DNA of 10,702 bases from Acidobacteriota bacterium (lineage in GTDB: Bacteria > Acidobacteriota > Vicinamibacteria > Vicinamibacterales > JAFNAJ01): positions 1 to 10,702 of the forward strand of contig JAFNAJ010000051.1 in NCBI GenBank assembly GCA_017860085.1, in the 5' to 3' direction. Shown in pieces: positions 1-5,588 of this stretch. Position 1 is the first letter of the stretch. The number at the start of each line of letters is the position of its first letter. Below the pieces are notes generated by a model, which saw only the letters and a program-made list of their open reading frames with translations, was not told where the DNA came from and ran no database searches. The position numbers and the translations under genes were made by a program.

Positions 1-253
1 GACATCGCGAGTCGAGCGCACCGTCCTCTGGGACCACGTCACCATCGGCAGAGGCTGCGATCTCGCCGACTGCGTCGTGGCCGACTCGGTGACCGTTCCG
101 GACGGGAGCCACTTTCGTGGCTGCGCGATCGTCCGGGCGGCTGCGTGTCCACCCGACTCCGAAGGCGACCGGGTGGGCGACCTGCTGGTTGCGGCGATCC
201 CGGGCGTGGCGAGCGCCGAACCGACCCCTTCCTCGACGGAGACCAAGACGTGA
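1..253 (+). CDS. Sugar nucleotidyltransferase, C-terminal part (partial, 5' end outside window)
   Basis: An open frame enters from the left edge (first full codon at base 2) and ends at TGA 251-253, giving 83 residues. The first 45 or so show the hydrophobic-turn-hydrophobic rhythm of a left-handed beta helix (hexapeptide-like repeats): TVLWDHVTIGRGC, then DLADCVVADSVTVPDGS and FRGCAIV. This is the usual C-terminal domain of NDP-sugar pyrophosphorylases such as mannose-1-phosphate guanylyltransferases and glucose-1-phosphate thymidylyltransferase relatives. A polar Pro/Ser/Thr-rich tail follows. The catalytic Rossmann-like domain would lie upstream, so substrate and nucleotide cannot be read here. 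Its stop overlaps the GTG start of the next gene (GTGA, 250-253), which suggests translational coupling with a sugar kinase. A role in activating a sugar 1-phosphate made by that kinase is inference. An acyl- or acetyltransferase hexapeptide domain is the main alternative. Confidence 0.7.
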   Translation, partial: TSRVERTVLWDHVTIGRGCDLADCVVADSVTVPDGSHFRGCAIVRAAACPPDSEGDRVGDLLVAAIPGVASAEPTPSSTETKT

Positions 254-1266
254 CTCCACCCCCCGATCCTTCCATTCTCGACAAGGTCCAGACCTACCTG
301 CGCCGCAGCGGTCTCGAAGCGCGCGGAGGCCGCGCAGTGCAGTTGACCGGCGATGCCTCCGACCGACGCTACTTCCGCATTCTGGCTCCCGGCATGACGT
401 CAATCGTCTTGGCGGTGTATGCCGAACCCTTCGAGTTCGGACGGCTGTCGTTCGTGAACGTGGCCGAGTTGTTCGCCCGCATGCCGGTGCCGATCCCGTC
501 GATCCTCGGGCACGAGGACGACCTCGGCATCCTCGCCCTCGAGGACCTGGGTGACGTCACGCTCCAGGCACACCTCGGCTCCGCGCCTCACCCGTCTCAC
601 GTGGCGCTCTACCGCGAGGCGGTGCAACTGATCGCCCGCATCCAGCGCCGCGGGGAGGAGTTGGCATCGGACGAGTTCGTCCCGTACGGCGTCGCCTTTG
701 ATGTCGAGAAGCTGACGTGGGAGATGGACTTCTTCGTGAAGCACTACATCGAGGGCTATCGGGGCTACGCGATCCCGTCGCCTCAGCGGGCCGCCCTGCG
801 CGAGGAGCTGCGGAAGATCGTCGAGGAGTTGGCGACCGAGCCGCGGGTGCTCTGCCATCGCGACTACCACAGCCGCAACCTGATGCTGCACCAGGAGCAG
901 TTGTTCATCATCGATTTCCAGGATGCGCGGATGGGGCCTGACACGTACGACCTCGTCTCGCTGCTGCGCGATTCCTATGTCGACTTGAGCGATCAGACCG
1001 TCGACGTGCTGTTGGCCTACTTCCTCGCGCTCAAGGGCGTGCCCACGTCCGAGCGCGCCTTCCGCCAGCGGTTCGACCTGATGGCCCTGCAGCGGAACCT
1101 CAAGGCGCTCGGGACCTTCGGCTACCAGACCAACGCGCGCCGTAACCCCGTTTACATCCAGTACATGCCCCGCACGCTGCGACATGTGCGCGACAACCTG
1201 AAGCGTCACCGCCGCCACGGGCGGCTGCGGGAGCTGCTGGCCAGCTGCCTTGGGGAGCTCGGCTGA
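250..1266 (+). CDS. amgK: AmgK-like sugar kinase (phosphotransferase family, COG3178 type)
   Basis: The product is a 338-residue cytosolic kinase of the aminoglycoside phosphotransferase/choline kinase fold. The glycine-rich ATP loop is GDASDRRYFRI (residues 34-44), a signature of the COG3178 group. The catalytic loop is CHRDYHSRNLM with H203, D205 and N210. The metal-binding motif is IIDFQD with D222, followed by GPDTYDLVSLLRDSY, also typical of this group. Characterised members (AmgK of Pseudomonas) phosphorylate the anomeric carbon of N-acetylmuramate or N-acetylglucosamine during peptidoglycan recycling; the partner MurU then makes the UDP-sugar. The upstream gene is a nucleotidyltransferase, which fits, but substrate specificity here is inferred. 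I chose GTG 250 because it overlaps the upstream stop by 4 bases and has GGAGA at 238-242 with 7-base spacing. The frame stays open farther upstream to an ATG at 145, but that extension lies wholly inside the upstream gene and has no family similarity. The symbol is a family-level assignment. Confidence 0.8.
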   Translation: MTPPPDPSILDKVQTYLRRSGLEARGGRAVQLTGDASDRRYFRILAPGMTSIVLAVYAEPFEFGRLSFVNVAELFARMPVPIPSILGHEDDLGILALEDLGDVTLQAHLGSAPHPSHVALYREAVQLIARIQRRGEELASDEFVPYGVAFDVEKLTWEMDFFVKHYIEGYRGYAIPSPQRAALREELRKIVEELATEPRVLCHRDYHSRNLMLHQEQLFIIDFQDARMGPDTYDLVSLLRDSYVDLSDQTVDVLLAYFLALKGVPTSERAFRQRFDLMALQRNLKALGTFGYQTNARRNPVYIQYMPRTLRHVRDNLKRHRRHGRLRELLASCLGELG

Positions 1267-1272
1267 CCATCC

Positions 1273-1301
1273 TTGCCGGCGCCAGGCGGGGCCGGTACAA
1301 T
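1273..1301 (+). promoter_or_regulatory. Predicted sigma70-type promoter for the isomerase-asnS unit
   Basis: A TTGCCG -35 hexamer (1273-1278, 4 of 6 to consensus) is separated by exactly 17 bases from a TACAAT -10 hexamer (1296-1301, 5 of 6). Transcription would start near 1308, leaving a leader of about 33 bases before the GTG at 1341. It sits in the 74-base gap after the kinase gene, the largest break in the left half of the window, which supports a new transcription unit. No terminator for the upstream genes is visible in the gap, so readthrough is likely too. Confidence 0.6.
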
Positions 1302-1340
1302 GGGAGGTTCTGACCTTCGCGGCTGGAACCCGCAGTAGAC

Positions 1341-2174
1341 GTGCAGTTCGGCATCTCCACCTATCTCTTCCACGCCGAGCGCCTGGCTCGGACGCACCTC
1401 GACGCGATCAGCGCCCACGGTTTCGACGTGGTCGAGTTGTTTGCGCTGCGATCGCATGTCGACTACGGCGATCGCGCGGCCCTCGACGCGCTCGGCGAGT
1501 GGCTGCGCGCGTCCGGGCTGTCACTGCACAGCGTCCACGCGCCCGTCGCGGAAGGGTTCGCCAATGGCCAATGGGGGCGCGCCTTGTCGATCGGGGCCAC
1601 CGACCCGGCGGCACGCGAGCGCGCGGTGGCCGAGACGCAGGTCGCGCTCGACGTGGCCTCGCAGCTCCCGTATCGCTACCTGGTGCTGCACCTCGACGGC
1701 TCGGGCCCGGATGCCGATCCCGGGCCCGCGAGTGTCGATGCGGTCCGCCGGAGCCTCGAGACGTTGTGCCCGTACGCCGCGACACGTGGAGTGACGCTGG
1801 CGCTCGAGGTCCTGGGCACGCCACTGTCGAACCCGGCGTCACTGGTCAAGATGATCGACCAGCTCGAGCTCGAGGACGTGGGGGTCTGTCTCGACTTCGG
1901 GCACGCCCACGCGGCTGACGGCGTGATCGACGCGGTCGAGACCGTGTCGGGCAGTCTCTGGACCACCCACGTGCACGACACCGCGCGGACGGGGCAGTGT
2001 CACCTGGTGCCGTTCGATGGCGTCATCGAGTGGGAAGGCGCGCTCCTCTCCTTCCAGAAAGTCGGGTACGAAGGCCCCTGGGTCCTCGAGCTGGACGCTG
2101 GAGCCGATCCGTTTGACGTCCTGCGTCGCGCGGCAGGCGCGCGGCGCCGTTTGGAGGCCGTCCTGGCCTCGTGA
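1341..2174 (+). CDS. Sugar phosphate isomerase/epimerase-like TIM-barrel protein
   Basis: A 277-residue protein of the xylose isomerase-like TIM barrel/AP endonuclease 2 superfamily. It begins at once with the barrel strand QFGISTYLF. Candidate metal ligands lie where this family places them: E156 in LALEVL, D185 and H188 in CLDFGHAH, H210 and H212 in THVHD, and E250 in VLELD. Members isomerise or epimerise sugars such as tagatose, xylulose or inosose, or act as endonuclease IV; this one is closer to the COG1082 sugar group and its substrate is not evident. GTG 1341 is the first usable start after the in-frame TGA at 1311; the ribosome binding site is weak. The gene lies between a predicted promoter and asnS, 7 bases from the latter, so the two are probably co-transcribed. 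The neighbouring AmgK-like kinase hints at amino-sugar metabolism, but that is speculation. Confidence 0.75.
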   Translation: MQFGISTYLFHAERLARTHLDAISAHGFDVVELFALRSHVDYGDRAALDALGEWLRASGLSLHSVHAPVAEGFANGQWGRALSIGATDPAARERAVAETQVALDVASQLPYRYLVLHLDGSGPDADPGPASVDAVRRSLETLCPYAATRGVTLALEVLGTPLSNPASLVKMIDQLELEDVGVCLDFGHAHAADGVIDAVETVSGSLWTTHVHDTARTGQCHLVPFDGVIEWEGALLSFQKVGYEGPWVLELDAGADPFDVLRRAAGARRRLEAVLAS

Positions 2175-2181
2175 GAGTGCC

Positions 2182-3474
2182 GTGCAGACGTACATCGAGG
2201 ACATCGCCAAGCACGAAGGTCAGCCCGTCCGCATCAAGGGCTGGCTTCATACCCGACGATCGAGCGGGAAGATCCACTTCCTGATCGTGCGCGACGGCAC
2301 GGGCTTCATCCAGGCCGTGATGTCGAAGGCGGCCGTCGGCGACGACACCTTCGTGACCGCCGACCACCTGGGACAGGAGTCGGCCATCATCGTCGACGGC
2401 AACGTTCGCGCCGACGCGCGAGCCCCCGGCGGGTACGAACTCGACGTCACCGGGCTCGAAGTGGTGAGCGCCGCGGTCGACTACCCGGTCACACCCAAGG
2501 AGCACGGGGTCGACTACTTGCTCGATCGGCGTCACCTGTGGATTCGCGCTCCACGCCAGCAGGCGGTCCTTCGGATTCGCCACGAGGTGATCGACGCGGT
2601 TCGGGACTTCTTCAACAGCCGCGGCTTCGTGCTGGCCGACACGCCGATCTTCACGCCAGCCGCCTGCGAAGGCACCACCACGCTGTTTCCTGTTTCCTAC
2701 TTCGAGGACAACACCGCGTACCTCACCCAGAGCGGTCAGCTCTACAACGAGGCGAACGCGATGGCCCTGGGACGCGTGTACTGCTTCGGCCCGACCTTTC
2801 GTGCGGAGAAATCGAAGACCCGCAGGCACCTGACCGAGTTCTGGATGGTCGAGCCGGAAATGGCGTACGCCGATCTCGACGACGTGATGAGCCTGGCCGA
2901 GGGCCTGGTCGTCGCTGTCGTCTCTCGCGTGCTCGAGCGCCGACGGCGTGAGCTCGACGTGCTCGAGCGGGACACCTCGCCGCTCGAACGGGTGCAGGCC
3001 CCGTTCCCACGCATCAGCTACGACGAAGCCATCGCCCGGCTGCAGGGGGCGGACCAGGCGGTGACGTGGGGCGGCGACTTCGGCGGCACCGACGAAACCG
3101 TGCTGTCGAGCATGTTCGACCGCCCGGTGATGGTGCACCGCTATCCCAGCGCGGTGAAGGCCTTCTACATGAAGCCCGACCCCGGCCGACCCGAGCTGTC
3201 GCTGAGCGTTGACGTGCTCGCGCCTGAAGGGTACGGCGAGATCATCGGCGGCGGACAGCGCCTGGACGACTACGACCTGCTGCTCGCGCGCATCAAGGAG
3301 CACGACCTGCCGCAGGCGGCGTTCGAGTGGTACCTCGATCTTCGCCGCTTCGGCTCGGTGCCCCACGGCGGCTTCGGCATGGGCATCGAGCGCGTCGTGG
3401 CGTGGATCTGCGGCCTCGAGCACATCCGGGAGACGATCCCGTACCCGCGGATGATCTATCGGATCTATCCATAG
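2182..3474 (+). CDS. asnS: Asparaginyl-tRNA synthetase
   Basis: A 430-residue class IIb aminoacyl-tRNA synthetase that charges tRNA-Asn with asparagine using ATP. The N-terminal OB-fold anticodon-binding domain (about residues 1-100) has GWLHTRRSSGKIHFLIVRDG. The catalytic domain contains LTQSGQLYNEAN (from residue 181), motif 2 FRAEKSKTRRHLTEFW (from F206, with R207 and E209), and motif 3 GFGMGIERVV with the conserved R404. The C-terminus RETIPYPRM...YRIYP matches the Bacillus/Thermus style of AsnRS and separates it from AspRS, which lacks EKSKTRRHLTEFW and carries a large GAD insert. GTG 2182 is chosen because it gives a family-typical N-terminus and sits 7 bases after the preceding stop; in-frame sequence farther upstream lies within the isomerase gene. 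All catalytic motifs look intact. Its presence implies direct asparaginylation, though an additional Asp-tRNA(Asn) amidotransferase route cannot be excluded. Confidence 0.95.
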   Translation: MQTYIEDIAKHEGQPVRIKGWLHTRRSSGKIHFLIVRDGTGFIQAVMSKAAVGDDTFVTADHLGQESAIIVDGNVRADARAPGGYELDVTGLEVVSAAVDYPVTPKEHGVDYLLDRRHLWIRAPRQQAVLRIRHEVIDAVRDFFNSRGFVLADTPIFTPAACEGTTTLFPVSYFEDNTAYLTQSGQLYNEANAMALGRVYCFGPTFRAEKSKTRRHLTEFWMVEPEMAYADLDDVMSLAEGLVVAVVSRVLERRRRELDVLERDTSPLERVQAPFPRISYDEAIARLQGADQAVTWGGDFGGTDETVLSSMFDRPVMVHRYPSAVKAFYMKPDPGRPELSLSVDVLAPEGYGEIIGGGQRLDDYDLLLARIKEHDLPQAAFEWYLDLRRFGSVPHGGFGMGIERVVAWICGLEHIRETIPYPRMIYRIYP

Positions 3475-3488
3475 GAGCGCTCAGCGGG

Positions 3489-3523
3489 CCGGTAGCCCGT
3501 GGGCGGTAGCCAGTAGGCGGTCG
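3489..3523 (+). repeat. Five degenerate 7-base tandem repeats between asnS and rimO
   Basis: Five consecutive heptamers read CCGGTAG, CCCGTGG, GCGGTAG, CCAGTAG and GCGGTCG. Position 2 is always C, position 4 always G, position 5 always T and position 7 always G. The array fills most of the 51-base asnS-rimO gap and stops 2 bases before the rimO start. Its last units contain AGGCGG (3515-3520), which can serve as the rimO ribosome binding site. Three units carry TAG, which places stop codons in more than one frame. Confidence 0.65.
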
Positions 3524-3525
3524 GC

Positions 3526-4974
3526 TTGAAACAGAAGATCGGTCTTGTCAGCCTCGGGTGTCCCAAGAACCTCGTCGACTCCGAGGTGATGCTGGGTCTC
3601 GCCAAGCAGGCCGGACACGACATCACGGCGACCGCGGAGGGCGCCGACGTCGTGATCGTCAACACCTGCGCGTTCATCGATCGCGCCAAGGAAGAGTCGG
3701 TCAACACCATCCTCGAGATGGCCGAGCTCAAGAAGGCGGGCTCCTTTTCACGCCTGGTCGTGACGGGCTGCCTCGCCGAGCGCTATCGCGACGAACTGCG
3801 CGCCGAGATCCCCGAGATCGATGCGGTGCTCGGTACCAACGACGTTCCCGCCATCGTCGACGCGATTGACGGGCGCGGATCCGCAGCAGCACCCGCCGCT
3901 CCACTGCGGCTCTTTCGTGGCGGCGATCGGCCGCCGACCGGGGCGGCATTCCGGGGCCCGTCGGCCAGGCACCGGAGCGCACGTCCCGATCGCCCGCTCC
4001 CGACTTACCTGTACGATGCCGACACGCCCCGCGTGCGGACGACGCCTCGGCACTACGCGTACATCAAGGTGGCCGAGGGCTGCGACTACAACTGCTCCTT
4101 CTGCATCATTCCCACGCTGCGGGGCGAGTATCGGAGCCGGCCGGTCGAGTCGATCGTTCGCGAGGCCCGGTCGCTGGCCGACCAGGGCGTCCGCGAGCTG
4201 CTGCTCATCTCGCAGGACACGACCTTCTACGGCCTCGATCGCGGCGACCGAGACGCCCTCGTGCGGCTGCTTCGTGCGCTCGACGCGGTCGAGGACCTCC
4301 GTCGGGTGCGGCTGCTCTACCTCTACCCGACCACGCTGACCGACGACGTGCTCGACACGATGGCGAACAGTCGCCGCGTCTGCCGGTACGTCGACCTGCC
4401 GCTGCAGCACAGTGCCGGCGAGGTCCTCCGGCGCATGCGGCGACCTGGCCACCGAGCGTCGTACGAGCGCCTCCTGGCGCGCGTGCGCGATCGGGTGCCC
4501 GGCGTCGCTCTGCGCACCACGTTCATCGTCGGATTCCCCGGAGAGACCGACGCCGACTTCGACGACCTGTGCGCGTTCGTCGAAACCGTCAAGTTCGACC
4601 ACGTTGGCGTATTCACGTACTCGCACGAAGAAGGCACCGCAGCCTGCGACCTCGACGACGACGTCCCGGAGGCGGTCAAGCGCGAGCGCCAGGCCCACCT
4701 GATGCGCCTCCAGCGGGCTTTGGTCGAACGACGGAATGCGGGCCGGATCGGCGAGCAGGTGTCGCTCATCGTGGACGGTCCCTCGGCCCAGCACGAGCTC
4801 GTGCTCCAGGCGCGCCTCGACAGCCAGGCGCCCGAGATCGACCCGGTGGTGTACCTGACCGACTGCGATCCTTCGACCTACAGGCCGGGAGACCACGTGG
4901 AGGCAGAGATCGTCGAGGCGCGCGAGTACGACCTTGTCGCTCGTCCATTGCCGACCAAGCCGAGCGTGTGCTAG
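3526..4974 (+). CDS. rimO: Ribosomal protein S12 methylthiotransferase RimO (radical SAM)
   Basis: RimO adds a methylthio group to the conserved aspartate of ribosomal protein S12, using two [4Fe-4S] clusters and S-adenosylmethionine. This copy is 482 residues, some 40 longer than the usual 440 or so. The N-terminal methylthiotransferase domain has the three cluster cysteines C12 (SLGCPKN), C48 (NTCAF) and C82 (GCLAER). The radical SAM motif CDYNCSFC gives C186, C190 and C193, followed by IIPTLRGEYRSR, which favours RimO over MiaB or MtaB. A C-terminal TRAM domain (about 407-475) would bind the substrate. Between the first two domains, about residues 118-158, is an Arg/Ala/Pro/Gly-rich insertion. 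The start is TTG 3526: it gives the family-typical N-terminus MKQKIGLVSLGCPKN and has AGGCGG 5 bases upstream. The gene ends just before the rimP leader, and all ligands are present, so it should be active. Confidence 0.95.
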   Translation: MKQKIGLVSLGCPKNLVDSEVMLGLAKQAGHDITATAEGADVVIVNTCAFIDRAKEESVNTILEMAELKKAGSFSRLVVTGCLAERYRDELRAEIPEIDAVLGTNDVPAIVDAIDGRGSAAAPAAPLRLFRGGDRPPTGAAFRGPSARHRSARPDRPLPTYLYDADTPRVRTTPRHYAYIKVAEGCDYNCSFCIIPTLRGEYRSRPVESIVREARSLADQGVRELLLISQDTTFYGLDRGDRDALVRLLRALDAVEDLRRVRLLYLYPTTLTDDVLDTMANSRRVCRYVDLPLQHSAGEVLRRMRRPGHRASYERLLARVRDRVPGVALRTTFIVGFPGETDADFDDLCAFVETVKFDHVGVFTYSHEEGTAACDLDDDVPEAVKRERQAHLMRLQRALVERRNAGRIGEQVSLIVDGPSAQHELVLQARLDSQAPEIDPVVYLTDCDPSTYRPGDHVEAEIVEAREYDLVARPLPTKPSVC

Positions 4975-4977
4975 ACT
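4948..4977 (+). promoter_or_regulatory. Predicted extended -10 promoter for the rimP-nusA-infB operon
   Basis: TTGCCG (4948-4953) is followed after 18 bases by TAGACT (4972-4977). The -10 hexamer matches 4 of 6 consensus bases and is preceded by TGC (4969-4971), an extended -10 element. The -10 box begins with the TAG stop codon of rimO. Transcription would start near 4984, giving a leader of about 70 bases. The -35 is the same hexamer as in the promoter at 1273. Placement just upstream of a leader terminator supports the call. Confidence 0.6.
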
Positions 4978-4983
4978 CTGCTG

Positions 4984-5054
4984 TTGGAGTTTGATGTAAG
5001 GCACCCAGAGTGGGCCTGTGCCCACTTTTTCTTTTTTGGGGCCCTTCGACGCTC
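4984..5054 (+). promoter_or_regulatory. rimP 5' leader with mutually exclusive hairpins (attenuator)
   Basis: The leader from the predicted start to the rimP GTG holds an intrinsic terminator at 5007-5037 and, overlapping it, a possible earlier hairpin at 4999-5017. In the early hairpin AGG (4999-5001) pairs with CCT (5015-5017) and CCCA (5004-5007) with TGGG (5011-5014), with a two-base CA bulge and a GAG loop. It uses the 5' arm of the terminator, so only one can form at a time. That layout is what an antiterminator/terminator switch looks like. Leaders with terminators ahead of rimP-nusA operons are known in other bacteria (from memory, an Rfam rimP leader family exists); whether this one belongs to it needs a covariance search. 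The effector is unknown; NusA or a ribosomal protein are guesses. Confidence 0.5.
5007..5037 (+). terminator. Intrinsic terminator in the rimP leader
   Basis: The arm AGTGGGC (5009-5015) pairs perfectly with GCCCACT (5020-5026) around a CTGT loop. The stem extends by G5008-T5027 and A5007-T5028 to 9 pairs. A thymine-rich tract follows directly (TTTTT C TTTTTT, to 5037). It lies upstream of the rimP start at 5055 and about 25 bases after the predicted transcription start, so it can act as an attenuator. It would also stop readthrough from rimO. Confidence 0.85.
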
Positions 5055-5564
5055 GTGACGACAGACGCGCAGCCCGACCCCGTGCGCGACATCGCGGACC
5101 GCGTGGTGCGCAGCCACGGTCTCGAGCTGTTCGATCTGCAGCTGCGACGCGAGTCGATCGGCTGGGTGCTGCGGGTCACGATCGACCGCCCGACGCTGGT
5201 CGACGAGCAGGGAGTGGTGGTGATCGAGCGCCCCGAGGACGCCATCGGCATCGCGGAGTGCCAGCGCGTCAGCGACGACCTGGGCACCGTCCTCGATGTC
5301 GAGGACGTCGTCGACGTGCCGTACACCCTCGAGGTCTCGTCACCGGGACTCGATCGACCGTTGAGGGAGGAGCGCGACTACCGGCGGTTCGCGGGTCGGA
5401 TCGCCAAGATCGTCGTGCGGGAGGCTCTCGATGGGCAGATGCACTTCGAGGGTCGGCTTCACGGCGTCGACGGCGACGCCGTGGTGCTCGAAGTGGGCCG
5501 GGGACGCGTCAAGCGCATTCCGCTGTCCCGTGTGAGCCGCGCGAAGCTCGCGGTGGAGTTCTAG
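5055..5564 (+). CDS. rimP: Ribosome maturation factor RimP
   Basis: RimP is a cytosolic factor needed for late maturation of the 30S subunit and binds free 30S particles. This protein is 169 residues. The N-terminal alpha/beta domain runs from about residue 5 to 88 and includes LRVTID and CQRVSDDL...LDVEDVV. The family signature EVSSPGLDRPL lies at residues 93-103, after which comes the C-terminal SH3-like barrel (to residue 169). A segment at about residues 47-63 is longer than the short loop seen in most RimPs. GTG 5055 is chosen because the frame upstream of it runs through the terminator and poly-T tract and encodes no family sequence. The ribosome binding site is weak (GGGG at 5038-5041, about 13 bases away). 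It is the first gene of the operon, 24 bases before nusA. Confidence 0.93.
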   Translation: MTTDAQPDPVRDIADRVVRSHGLELFDLQLRRESIGWVLRVTIDRPTLVDEQGVVVIERPEDAIGIAECQRVSDDLGTVLDVEDVVDVPYTLEVSSPGLDRPLREERDYRRFAGRIAKIVVREALDGQMHFEGRLHGVDGDAVVLEVGRGRVKRIPLSRVSRAKLAVEF

Positions 5565-5588
5565 CCGGCACGTTCAGACAGGGTGACC

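Noticed and set aside
1267..1300. Terminator after the AmgK-like gene
   Set aside because: The GC-rich stretch can form weak hairpins, but there is no T tract and it overlaps a promoter.
2023..3423. 466-codon minus-strand frame opposite asnS
   Set aside because: Same reason; it mirrors the AsnRS gene, with His/Val/Asp-rich low-complexity sequence and no domain.
3919..3935. GC-rich inverted repeat inside rimO as a regulatory hairpin
   Set aside because: Short, within coding sequence of a low-complexity insertion, and expected by chance at this GC content.
3748..5025. 425-codon minus-strand frame opposite rimO
   Set aside because: Shadow of rimO; its start would also fall inside the rimP leader terminator.
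5010..5054. N-terminal extension of RimP from a GTG at 5010
   Set aside because: It would be translated through the terminator stem and poly-T tract and adds no conserved sequence.
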